Origin: Palaemon carinicauda
Taxonomy: Eukaryota > Arthropoda > Malacostraca > Decapoda > Palaemonidae
NCBI RefSeq assembly: GCF_036898095.1
Contig: NC_090757.1
Location: 62,981,589 to 63,045,588 of the forward strand
Length of the DNA: 64,000 bases
Reading direction: 5' to 3'
Below, one piece after another: positions 20,789 to 28,700 of this stretch (position 1 is its first letter; each line of letters begins with the position of its first letter). The translations under genes and the position numbers were made by a program. The notes beneath the pieces were generated by a model. The model was not told the origin of the DNA. It ran no database searches and saw only the letters and a program-made list of their open reading frames with translations.

Positions 20789-22666
20789 ATGAGTCCCAAG
20801 AAAGTAATGAGTGTTAAGGGGAAGGAGAAGAGGAAAACAGTGCAAACAACGATCGAGTTGAAGAAGGAAATTATAGCGAAATATGAGAATGGTGTACGAG
20901 TGTCCGATTTAGCGGTAGAATACGGAATGGCGAAGTCGACCATTTCTACGTTTTTAAAGCATAAAGAAATGATTAAGAAGGCGAATGTTGCAACGGGAGT
21001 TACGGCGGTAACTAAGCAAAGGCCACAAGTGATTGAGGAGATGGAAAAGTTGCTTTTAATATTTATTAAAGAAAAACAGTTGGCCGGGGAAAGTGTTAGT
21101 GAAGCGTTCATTTGTGAAAAAGCGTTGCATATCTATGAAGAATTAGTGAAGAAAAGTCCGAGTACCAGTGAAAGTGATTCATTTACATTTAAAGCGAGCA
21201 GGGGTTGGTTTGAAAAGTTTCGTAATAGAACAGGTATTCATCGTGTTACTAGGCATGGGGAGGCAGCTAGTTCGGATCAAATTGCAGCCGATAAATACGT
21301 GGGGGAATTCGATCGGTACATAAATGAACAAAATTTGATCGCACAACAAGTCTTTAATTGTGATGAGACTGGGTTATTTTGGAAGAAAATGCCAGCCAAT
21401 ACGTACATTACCAAGGACGAGACGAAGATGCCAGGTCACAAGCCAATGAAAGATAGGCTAACATTGTTGCTGTGTGCAAATGCAAGTGGCGATTGCAAGA
21501 TCAAACCCTTGTTAGTGTACCACTCGGACAACCCCCGGGTGTTCAAACGAAATAATATTTGTAAAAGTGCACTACCAGTTATGTGGCGCTCGAACACTAA
21601 ATCTTGGGTCACAAGACAATTCTTTACTGAGTGGATAAACGAAGTGTTTGCCCCCCAGGTTAAGGCTTACCTCATTGAAAAGAGCTTGCCAATGAAATGT
21701 CTTCTGGTTATGGACAATGCTCCTGCACATCCTCCAGGTCTCGAGGATGACTTGAAAGAAGAATACAGCTTTATCAAAATCAAATTCTTGCCCCCCAATA
21801 CTACTCCCATACTCCAGCCCATGGACCAACAGGTCATTTCAAACTTCAAAAAACTCTATACCAAGGCCCTTTTCAGAAAGTGTTTTGAAGTGACCAGTGA
21901 CACGAAGTTGACCCTAAAGGAATTCTGGAAGGAACACTTCAGCATCCTCAACTCTGTTAACATGATTGACCAAGCTTGGCGAGGTGTGACCTATAGGACA
22001 TTGAACTCTGCCTGGCGTAAGCTGTGGCCATCATGTGTCACAGAGAGGGAGTTTGAAGGTTTCCAACCAGAGGCGGGTCCAAGCACTGCTACCCCTGTAA
22101 TTTCTGATGACACTGATGTCGTTGAGGAAATTGTTGTCATGGGCAGGAGTTTGGGGCTTGAGGTCGACAAGGATGATATTGATGAGCTTGTAGAAAGCCA
22201 TTCTACCGAGTTGACTGTGGAGGAATTGTTGCACCTGCAACAACAACAGCAGCAGGATCTGATTGTGGAGCAGGAATCTTCAGAAGAGGATGAGGTAAGG
22301 GAGGATGTTCCAAGTTCTCTCATCAATGAAATTTGTTCCAAGTGGGCAGATGTGCAGGCTTTTGCTGAAAAATACCACCCAGAAATTGCAGTAGCAAACC
22401 GGGCAGTGCATATGTTTAATGATAGTGTCATGTATCATTTTCGAAGAATACTGCAGAGGAGGAAGAAACAATTAACAATAGACCAGTTTTTCACAAAAGA
22501 AAAGAAAGCTGCTACATCAAAGCCTGTTTCTCCTCCAAAGAAGAGACAAAGAAGAGAAGAAACCCCTGAAATAGATCTGCCCACCCTTTCATTGGAGAGA
22601 GAAACAACTCCTGAAGGAGAACTACCCCGCCACATCATGGAAGGGGACTCTCCTTCCAAGCAGTAA
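20789..22666 (+). CDS. Tigger/pogo transposase, apparently intact
   Basis: 625 residues from ATG at 20789 (the frame is open 10 codons further up but has only a GTG there). It catalyses cut-and-paste movement of the element in the nucleus. Domains in order (numbering from this ATG): a Psq-type helix-turn-helix ('ELKKEIIAKYENGVRVSDLA' then 'YGMAKSTISTFL'); a CENP-B-type second DNA-binding domain ending 'SRGWFEKFRNRTGI'; a DDE superfamily core with Asp192 ('FNCDETGLFW'), Asp309 ('LLVMDNAPAHP') and Asp346 ('TTPILQPMDQQVISNFKKLY'), that is a DDD triad; a Gln/Glu-rich linker; a PIP-box-like QLTIDQFF (561-568); and a basic PPKKRQRR stretch, a likely nuclear signal. No stop or frameshift is seen. 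It resembles human TIGD/JRK-type domesticated proteins, but the flanking ends and TA duplications show a transposon. Confidence 0.93.
   Translation: MSPKKVMSVKGKEKRKTVQTTIELKKEIIAKYENGVRVSDLAVEYGMAKSTISTFLKHKEMIKKANVATGVTAVTKQRPQVIEEMEKLLLIFIKEKQLAGESVSEAFICEKALHIYEELVKKSPSTSESDSFTFKASRGWFEKFRNRTGIHRVTRHGEAASSDQIAADKYVGEFDRYINEQNLIAQQVFNCDETGLFWKKMPANTYITKDETKMPGHKPMKDRLTLLLCANASGDCKIKPLLVYHSDNPRVFKRNNICKSALPVMWRSNTKSWVTRQFFTEWINEVFAPQVKAYLIEKSLPMKCLLVMDNAPAHPPGLEDDLKEEYSFIKIKFLPPNTTPILQPMDQQVISNFKKLYTKALFRKCFEVTSDTKLTLKEFWKEHFSILNSVNMIDQAWRGVTYRTLNSAWRKLWPSCVTEREFEGFQPEAGPSTATPVISDDTDVVEEIVVMGRSLGLEVDKDDIDELVESHSTELTVEELLHLQQQQQQDLIVEQESSEEDEVREDVPSSLINEICSKWADVQAFAEKYHPEIAVANRAVHMFNDSVMYHFRRILQRRKKQLTIDQFFTKEKKAATSKPVSPPKKRQRREETPEIDLPTLSLERETTPEGELPRHIMEGDSPSKQ
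22469..22492 (+). other. PIP-box-like motif in the Tigger transposase
   Basis: Codes for QLTIDQFF, which fits Q-x-x-[ILM]-x-x-[FY]-[FY], the PCNA-interacting pattern. It is preceded by RRKK and followed by TKEKK. Drosophila pogo transposase is known to carry a PCNA-binding motif of this kind near its C-terminus, so the position agrees with family knowledge. Confidence 0.75.
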
Positions 22667-22989
22667 CCTCCCCCTTCCATCCTCTCCACATCCATCCCTG
22701 TATGCCATCGAACCGCTGCTCAAAGGTATGTTCACTACAGTACAGAAAATGGTTTAAAATTGTTTTATTTTAGTACAGTAAATGGTTTAAAATTGTTTTA
22801 TAGGATTTTCTGACCAATTTCATACACATTTAGATAATTATTGTTGTTTAGGTACACGTTTTATTAATATTTTGGGCCTGTTCGAGTGCTTGGGAACGGA
22901 ATAGAATATATACCATTATTTCTTATGGGGAAAAAAAATTCGGTACTCGAACAAATCGGAGGTCGAACACGGATCTCGAACGGATTATG

Positions 22990-23011
22990 GTCGAGTACCG
23001 AGGTATCACTG
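22990..23011 (-). repeat. Tigger right terminal inverted repeat
   Basis: Reads 'gtcgagtaccgaggtatcac' then TG on the plus strand and pairs with 20507-20528. The adjoining 22935-22990 holds 'ttcggtactcgaac' and 'ggtcgaacac' subterminal motifs also present on the left. Confidence 0.9.
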
Positions 23012-23288
23012 TATATATATAAACATTAAGAATGTTTTCATACATATACAAGTATAAGAAAAAGTAAGTTAGAAGAAAAAAATTAATGACAGTCCAGAAT
23101 AGGCGAGGAGGGAGAGAGGAACCAACCGCTCTCGATCCAAGCCAAAAGTAAAGTGACTAAATCCCAGGTGTGTGAACGGGAGTGGTAGCAAGCTAACCCC
23201 GTCTACCCCCGCTAACTAGCGGTGTGGGTAGTTAACCCTCGCTAAATTTTAATGGCTCGTCATTTCAGCTCCGCCAAAAATTATAACA

Positions 23289-23374
23289 CCTAATAAATAG
23301 CGTGGTTTGTATTCCAGTTACGGAAAAAAACCCTATTAAATAGCATTAGTTTGTATTCCAGTTACGGAACAAAC
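23289..23374. repeat. 43-base tandem duplication of the B2 terminus
   Basis: Two units start at 23289 ('cctaataaatagcgtggttt') and 23332 ('cctattaaatagcattagtt'). Each ends in 'gtattccagttacggaa', then 'aaaaaac' in the first and 'caaac' in the second. They differ by a few bases. The outer copy ends 11 bases from the AVL9 exon boundary. Confidence 0.8.
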
Positions 23375-23385
23375 TCAAAACATAC

Positions 23386-23583
23386 CTCAGCATCTATTTG
23401 TCTGTAACAAGATACGCCAAATACAGTTTGGTCCGTCTTTGTTAAATGCGGTAAATGGAAGAAGATTGTGTCTGCTTCATGGTTGTGCGCACCATCAGGT
23501 AAACAGAGGGATGGCAGATGACGCCACAATTCAGGAAGTTCACACTCATTATCTTTTGTTAACGGAGGATAGGCATATTCCAC
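23386..23583 (-). CDS. AVL9: AVL9-like gene, coding exon encoding the start of the uDENN-like region
   Basis: 198 bases in one open frame (66 codons), preceded on the minus strand by 'caattttttcatcag' (acceptor) and followed by 'gtatgt' (donor). The peptide has 'VEYAYPPL', 'LPELWRHLPSLCLPDGAHN', 'DTIFFHLP' and 'TVFGVSCYRQIDAE'. This is the highly conserved AVL9 pattern VE.SYPPL...LPDGAHN...FFHLP...FG.SCYRQI (from family knowledge; not searched). AVL9 is a DENN-module protein needed in late exocytic transport in yeast. The exon begins and ends in phase 0 and joins in frame to 2205-2297. The first exon (a VVVVGFHH-type start) was not found and should lie beyond 64000. A DIRS terminus lies 11 bases past the donor side. 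Confidence 0.9.
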
Positions 23584-24060
23584 CTGATGAAAAAAATTGT
23601 ACAGGTAAGTCAAATATAATGTCCAGCAACAGTAAAGTATTAAGATTAGTAAACCATCGCTTATATAGCCCTTAATCTGTAGTACAGTCCCTATCAATTT
23701 CTGTACAAATAGTACTTTTCTGGATGTATCTGAGAATACATTTTAAAAGGCTGTGAAATAATAGGCTTTCATGTTTAAATATAAGTCTTTGCAAATGACA
23801 AATTTGAAAATAATTTGTATTTTTCCTAACTTTACAAACCTGAAGTTCTTTACTATGAGTAAATTCAGTACCACTTCAACACCTAAGTGCATTCAGCATA
23901 TATGATTAACTGTTCCTGAGGCCAAAAGTAGAACTGTTCAATAGCTGGGCATTACCTTCAAGAGAAAATCCAAAGGGCTGTTTCAACATGGACACATCCT
24001 AATGATGTTTCCTTTACTTCCCTAACCTAACCTAGGGTGCTCAAGGGGGAAAAATAATCG
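23584..24060. other. Intron with a DIRS left-end-like fragment
   Basis: 23584-23795 shows nothing recognisable. From about 23797 it reads 'tgacaaatttgaaaataatt' then 'tgtatttttcctaacttta', a B/C-type DIRS left terminus, followed by about 230 bases of diverged leader ('gttctttactatgag'). The fragment stops where the LINE 3' end begins (24061). Confidence 0.6.
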
Positions 24061-25194
24061 TCATACATACATATACCAAGGCACTTCCCCCAATTTTGGG
24101 GGGTAGCCGACATCAAACAAATGAAACAAAAAAGGGGACATCTCCTCTCTACGTTCCTCCCAGCCTGACAAGGGACTTAACCGAGTTCTGTTGGTACTGC
24201 TAGGGTGGCACAGCCCACCATCCCACATTATCCACCACAGATGAAGCTTCATAATGCTAGATCCCCTACTTCTGCTACCTCCGTGGTCATCCAAGGCACA
24301 GGAGGAAGCAGCAGGGCCTACCGGAACTGCGTCACAATCGCTCGCCATTCATTCCTATTTCTAGCACGCTTTCTTGCCGCTCTCACATCTATCCTCCTAT
24401 CACCCAGAGCTTCCTTCACTCCATCCATCCACCCAAACCTTGGCCTTCCTCTTGTACTTCTCCCATCAACTCTTGCATTCATCACCTTCTTTAGCAGCCA
24501 GCCATTTTCCATTCTCTCAACATGGCCAAACCACCTCAACACATTCATATTCACTCTAGCTGCTAACTCATTTCTTACACCCGTTTTCACCCTCACTACT
24601 TTGTTCCTACAACTATCTACTCGAGATACACCAGCCATACTCCTTAGACACTTCATCTCAAACACATTCAATTTCTGTCTCTCCGTCACTTCATTCCCCA
24701 CAACTCCGATCCATATATCACAGTTGGTGCAATCACTTTCTCATACAGAACTCTCTTTACATTTTCATGCCCAACCCTCTATTTTTCACTACTCCCTTAA
24801 CTGACACCAACACTTTGCATCCTTCATTCACTCTCTGACGTACATCTGCTTCCGCTCCACCATTTGCTGCAACAACAGACCCCAAGTACTTAAAACTGAT
24901 CCACCTCCTCAAGTAACTCTCCATTCAGCATAACATTCAACCTCGCACCACCTTCCCTTCTCATACATCTCATAACCTTACTCTTACCCACAATAACTCT
25001 CAACTTCCTTCTCTCACACACCCTTCCAAATTCTGTTACTAATCGGCCAAGCTTCTCTTCCGCGTCTGCAACCAGTATAGTATCATTCGAAAACAACAAC
25101 TGATTTACCTCCCATTCATGGTCATTCTCGTCTAACAGTTTCAATCCTCGTCCAAGCACTCGAGCATTGACCTCTCTCACCACTCCATCAACAT
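24061..25194 (-). mobile_element. Non-LTR retrotransposon (LINE), 3' part with RT remnants
   Basis: The 3' end on the minus strand has 'cccccaaaattggggg' followed by a short 'tatgtatgtatga' tail. Above it are two RT frames. 25183-24890 has 'NQLLFSNDTILVADAEEKL' (the FADD box altered to FSND) and 'RRKLRVIVGKSKVM'. 24701-24318 has the C-terminal 'RNKVVRVKTGV', 'LRWFGHVERMENG' and 'RGRPRFGWMDGVKE'. A frameshift near 24700 and the altered catalytic box show decay. The RT continues beyond the B3 insertion at 35061. The clade is not settled by reading alone. Confidence 0.85.
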
Positions 25195-25251
25195 GACAAA
25201 TTCGAAGATAATATGTTATTTTGATTATAAAATAAATTTTTGAATATACTT

Positions 25252-25406
25252 ACCCGGTGATTATATAGCTGCAACTCTGTTGCTCGAAAGACAACTCTAC
25301 GGAAAAACTCGCCAGCGATCGCTACACAGGTTGCGGGTGTGCCCAACAGCGCCATCTGTCGACCAGATACCCAGCTCTCAATGTAAACAAAGACTCAATT
25401 TTCTCC
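25252..25406. repeat. A3 terminal inverted repeat (low-coordinate copy)
   Basis: Pairs with 31175-31332 over about 150 bases: 'gctgcaactctgttgctcga', 'gccagcgatcgctacacagg', 'caacagcgccatctgtcgac' and 'gactcaattttctc' all recur inverted. This subtype differs from A1/A2 and lacks TGACGTCA. Confidence 0.9.
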
Positions 25407-25452
25407 TCGTCCCACTGCGTCTCTATTGGGGAGGAAGGGAGGGTCATTTAAT

Positions 25453-25541
25453 TTATAATCACCGGGTAAGTATATTCAAAAATTTATTTTATAATCAAAA
25501 TAACATTTTTCAATATTTAACTTAGCCGGTGATTATATAGC
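25453..25541. repeat. ICR of A3
   Basis: 25453-25503 is the inverted copy of the left end (25213-25265). 25504-25541 ('catttttcaatatttaactt', then 'agccggtgattatatagc') is the inverted copy of the right end (31313-31345). Together they are the reverse complement of right end joined to left end. Confidence 0.92.
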
Positions 25542-25938
25542 TGATTCACACCCAGGATGGTGGGTAGAGACCAGTAATATATGTTTACACTTTTATGAGC
25601 TAAGAGTTTTTTATTTCATTTTAGAAGTTATCAAAATAACAAAAACAAAATAAATAGGTACCTGGTAAGGAAGTCGACTTGAACAATTACTCTGCCTTTT
25701 AAGTACGTCTTCCTTACGGAGCCTCGCGATCCTCTTAGGATGCTGATCGACCCCTAGGATCTGAAGTATCAAGGGTTGCAACCCATACAACAGGACCTCA
25801 TCAAACCCCTAATCTAGGCGCTCTCAAGAAATGACTTTGACCACCCGCCAAATCAACCAGGATGCGAAAGGCTTCTTAGCCTTCCGGACAACCCATAAAA
25901 AAACAACATTTCAAGAGACAGATTAAAAGGATAAGGAA

Positions 25939-27087
25939 TTAGGGAATTGTAGTGGTTGAGCCCTCACCCACCACTGCACTCGCTGCTACGAATGGTCCCA
26001 GAGTGTAGCAGTTCTTGTAAAGAGACTGGACATCTTTCAAGTAAAATGACGCGAACACTGACTTGCTTCTCCAATAGGTTGCGTCCATTATACTTTGCAG
26101 AGATATATTTTGCTTAAAGGCCACGGAAGTTGTTACAGCTCTAAATTCGTGCGTCTTCACCTTAAGCAAAGTTCGGTCTTCCTCACTCAGATGTGAATGA
26201 GCTTCTCGTATTAACAATCTGATAAAGTCTGACCAAGCATTCTTTGACATAGGCAAGGATGGTTTCTTAACTGAACACCATAAAGCTTCAGATTGGCCTT
26301 GTAAAGGTTTAGTACGCTTTAAATAGAACTTAAGAGCTCTAACAGGGCATAAGACTCTTTCTAGTTCATTGCCTACGATCTCCGATAAGCTGGGGATATC
26401 GAAAGATTTAGGCCAAGGCCGAGAAGGCAGCTCATTTTTGGCTAGAAAACCAAGTTGTAGCGAACAAGTGGCTTTTTCTGACGAAAATCCGATGTTCTTG
26501 CTGAAGGCATGAATCTCACTGACTCTTTTAGCCGAGGCTAAGCATACCAGGAAAAGAGTCTTAAGAGTGAGATCTTTCAGGGAGGCTGATTGTAACGGCT
26601 CCAACCTGTCTGACATGAAGAATCTTAGTACCACGTCTAAATTCCATCCAGGGGTAGCCAAACGACGCTCCTTGGTGGTCTCAAAAGACTTAAGGAGGTC
26701 TTGCAGATCTTTATGTTTGGAAAGATCTAAGCCTCTATGCCGGAAGACCGATGCCAACATGCTTCTGTAGCCCTTGATAGTGGGAGCTGAAAGGGATCGT
26801 CCTTTTCTCAGGTATAAGAGAAAAACAGCTATTTGAGCTACAGAGGTACTGGTCGAGAATACAGAAACTGACTTGCACCAGTCTCGGAAGACTTCCCACT
26901 TCGATTGGTAGACTCTAATGGAAGACGCTCTCCTTGCTCTAGCAATCGCACTGGCTGCTTCCTTCGAAAAGCCTCTAGCTCTCGAGAGTCTTTCGATAGT
27001 CTGAAGGCAGTCAGACGAAGAGTGTGGAGGCTTTGGAGTACCTTCTTTACGTGTGGCTGACGTAGAAGGTCTACCCTTAGAGGAAGA
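25939..27087 (-). CDS. A3 tyrosine recombinase, longest open YR in the window
   Basis: The frame is open from 27087 (after a TAG in 'RSQ*SS') to 25939, about 382 codons. It shows the N-terminal arm ('SDCLQTIERLSRARGFSKEA'), a core-binding region ('IRVYQSKWEVF', 'APTIKGYRSMLASVFRHRGL'), the first catalytic Arg ('SAKRVSEIHAFS'), 'CPVRALKFYLKR', the second block 'KTHEFRAVTTSVAFKQ' (HxxR kept) and the C-terminal 'YWRSKSVFASFYLKDVQ' with the Tyr. The enzyme would recombine the circular DNA with chromosomal sites. In DIRS elements the start usually overlaps the RNase H frame; here the upstream part is cut by the stop, so a natural start is unclear. It may be the source of function for the RT-less copies, but that is inference. 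Confidence 0.75.
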   Translation of the reverse strand, partial: SSSKGRPSTSATRKEGTPKPPHSSSDCLQTIERLSRARGFSKEAASAIARARRASSIRVYQSKWEVFRDWCKSVSVFSTSTSVAQIAVFLLYLRKGRSLSAPTIKGYRSMLASVFRHRGLDLSKHKDLQDLLKSFETTKERRLATPGWNLDVVLRFFMSDRLEPLQSASLKDLTLKTLFLVCLASAKRVSEIHAFSKNIGFSSEKATCSLQLGFLAKNELPSRPWPKSFDIPSLSEIVGNELERVLCPVRALKFYLKRTKPLQGQSEALWCSVKKPSLPMSKNAWSDFIRLLIREAHSHLSEEDRTLLKVKTHEFRAVTTSVAFKQNISLQSIMDATYWRSKSVFASFYLKDVQSLYKNCYTLGPFVAASAVVGEGSTTTIP

Positions 27088-28060
27088 CTACTGGGAACGT
27101 CTACTAACCATCGAAGTATCTCGGTGAACCATTCTCTCGCGGGCCAGAGGGAAGCAACTAACGTCAACCTTGTCCCTTCGTGAGAGGCGAACTTCTGCAG
27201 TACCTTGTTGACAATCTTGAACGGTGGGAATGCGTAGAGATCCAGATGTGACCAATCTAGGAGGAAAGCATCTATATGTATTGCTGCTGGGTCCGGGACT
27301 GGAGAGCAATAGATTGGAAGCCTCTTGGTCAGCGAGGTTGCAAAGAGATCTATGGATGGTTTTACCCCAAGTGGCCCAAAGTCTCTTGCACACATCCTTG
27401 TGGAGGGTACATTCGGTTGGAATTACTTGCCCTTTCCGACTGAGACAATCTGCTATGACGTTCAAGTCGCCTTGGATGAACCTCGTTACTAGGGAGATGT
27501 CTTGACCTTTTGACCAGATGAGCAGGTCCCTTGCGATCTCGTACAACGTCAGTGAGTGGGTACCTCCTTGTTGGAGATGTACGCCAAGGCCGTGGTGATG
27601 TCTGAGTTAACTTCCACCACTTTGCCTCGAAGGAGAGACTTGAAGCTTTTCAAGGCCAGATGTACTGCCAACAGCTCCTTGCAGTTGATATACATGCTCC
27701 TCTGACTCGAGTTCCACAGTCCTGAGCATTCCCGACCGTCTAGTGTCACGCCCCAGCCCACGTCCGATGCGTCCGAGAAGAGAACGTGGTTGGGAGTCTG
27801 AACACCCAGGGGAAGACCCTCTCTTAGGTTGATATTGTCCTTCCACCAAGTCAGACAAGACTTTATCTTTTCGGAAACCGGGATCGAGACCGCTTCTAGC
27901 GTCTTGTCCTTTTTCCAGTGAAAAGCTAGATGGTATTGAAGAGGACGGAGGTGTAGTCTTCCTAGTGACACAAATTGTTCCACGGATGACAGCGTCCCTA
28001 CCAGACTCATCCACAGCCTGACTGAGCAGAGTTCCTTCTTCAGCATCTTCTGGATGGATA
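27088..28060 (-). pseudogene. A3 RNase H with RT thumb only; RT palm missing
   Basis: 28046-27549 begins at the RT thumb ('SVRLWMSLVGTLSSVEQFVS') and continues with RNase H blocks 'FSDASDVGWG' and 'NCKELLAV', then 'VNSDITTALAYI' (Asn after Asp changed to Ile). The frame breaks near 27549. The continuation (27395-26838) gives 'KPSIDLFATSLTKRLPIY' and 'RLTLVASLWPAREW'. Nothing matches the LDL.DAY or YLDD boxes upstream: at about 28060 the sequence jumps from the thumb ('IDQALLSIQKMLKK') to gag-derived text. Confidence 0.85.
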
Positions 28061-28700
28061 GCAGGGCTTGATCTATTCTGGGGGCTGATCGTCTTGTTGT
28101 TCAGCAACGTCCTCATCCGAAAACTAATGAGGAAACGGCAACGGAGTGGGCAACGTCTGGCTCGCTGAGCCCGGTCGCACTGGTGCATGCGTGACGGAGC
28201 CGGACGCAACATCATGGAACTGCTGCACAGTCTGTGAACTGTCAACAACCATGGGTGCGCGAGGAAGCACAGCGTCAACCCGAGACTGTCTAGACCGTCT
28301 GGGTTGTGCAGTCAACACCCTACCGGGTTGCTGAGGTTGACGCACTGCGTCAAAACAAGTCACCTCTGCTGGTTGTTGATCGTCCTGAACGTCAACAACC
28401 ACCTCCGAGCGTCGCTTAACGTCAACGTGCGGCTGGCAACCCACACTGGGTCGCATCGGTGGAGGAACCACCTCAACTGGCAGACGCGAGTAGGTTACCT
28501 CAGCGTCAACAGGGCGCACAACCGACCGGTTGGAAGGTTGTTGGCCAGAAGGTTCGGTAGCAACCTTCTCGGCATTAAAGTCCTCTATCAAGGACGCAAG
28601 CTTGGACTGCATGTCTTGCAGCAAAGCCCATTTAGGATCTACGGGAGCAGGTGCGGCAACAGACGGGGTTAGCGACTGAGGCGGTACCGCTTACCATCCC
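28061..28700 (-). pseudogene. Duplicated gag-derived block in A3
   Basis: The frame 28624-28124 (166 codons) has 'LQDMQSKLASLIEDFNAEKV', 'SVVRPVDAEVTYS', 'DVKRRSEVVVDVQD' and 'SRVDAVLPRAPMVVDSSQTV'. The same series occurs again upstream in the proper gag position (29522-29283). It occupies the place where the gag C-terminus and RT palm should be. The same junction is present in A4 and A5. Confidence 0.8.

Larger units (their letters stand above)
20507..23011 (+). mobile_element. Complete pogo/Tigger-type DNA transposon
   Basis: 2505 bases, bounded by inverted ends that begin CAGTGATACCTCGGTA and flanked on both sides by TA (20505-20506 and 23012-23013), the usual Tc1/mariner/pogo target duplication. 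It contains one uninterrupted transposase ORF on the plus strand, opposite to all DIRS elements here. Between the gene and the right end is a tandem repeat of about 35 bases ('aaatggtttaaaattgtttt' twice, 22748-22802). The homologous region of B5 at about 55860 is an empty counterpart. Intact ends and ORF suggest a young insertion. Confidence 0.92.
19882..23374 (-). mobile_element. B2: right part of a family B element, interrupted by Tigger
   Basis: 19882-20440 matches the B5 leader 55320-55865 almost base for base ('tcagctaagaatatttacta', 'gtgagaaccactgaccctcc', 'ggtgaacgacctcgagaag'). The match resumes after Tigger at about 23020 and runs to the terminus near 23374. The B2 body and left end are not present next to B1. 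A 43-base terminal duplication occurs at 23289-23374. No coding sequence remains. Confidence 0.8.
2298..23385 (-). other. AVL9: 21-kb intron of the AVL9-like gene, filled by nested transposons
   Basis: The interval is bounded by the donor 'gtatgt' at 23385-23380 and the acceptor 'tttcaacag' at 2306-2298, both read on the minus strand. It contains DIRS fragment C, the B1/A1/A2 nest, the B2 right end and a Tigger transposon. About 2298-2655 shows no recognisable element. The DIRS elements here are transcribed in the same direction as the host gene, and Tigger in the opposite direction. Confidence 0.8.

Noticed and set aside
23362..23697. 111-codon single ORF as a complete gene
   Set aside because: Only the central part (23583-23386) is protein-like. 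It is bounded by splice signals, with intron and transposon sequence on either side.
24205..24804. 199-codon plus-strand ORF, Ser/Phe/Pro-rich
   Set aside because: It is the antisense of the LINE RT C-terminus ('LRWFGHVERM' on the minus strand).
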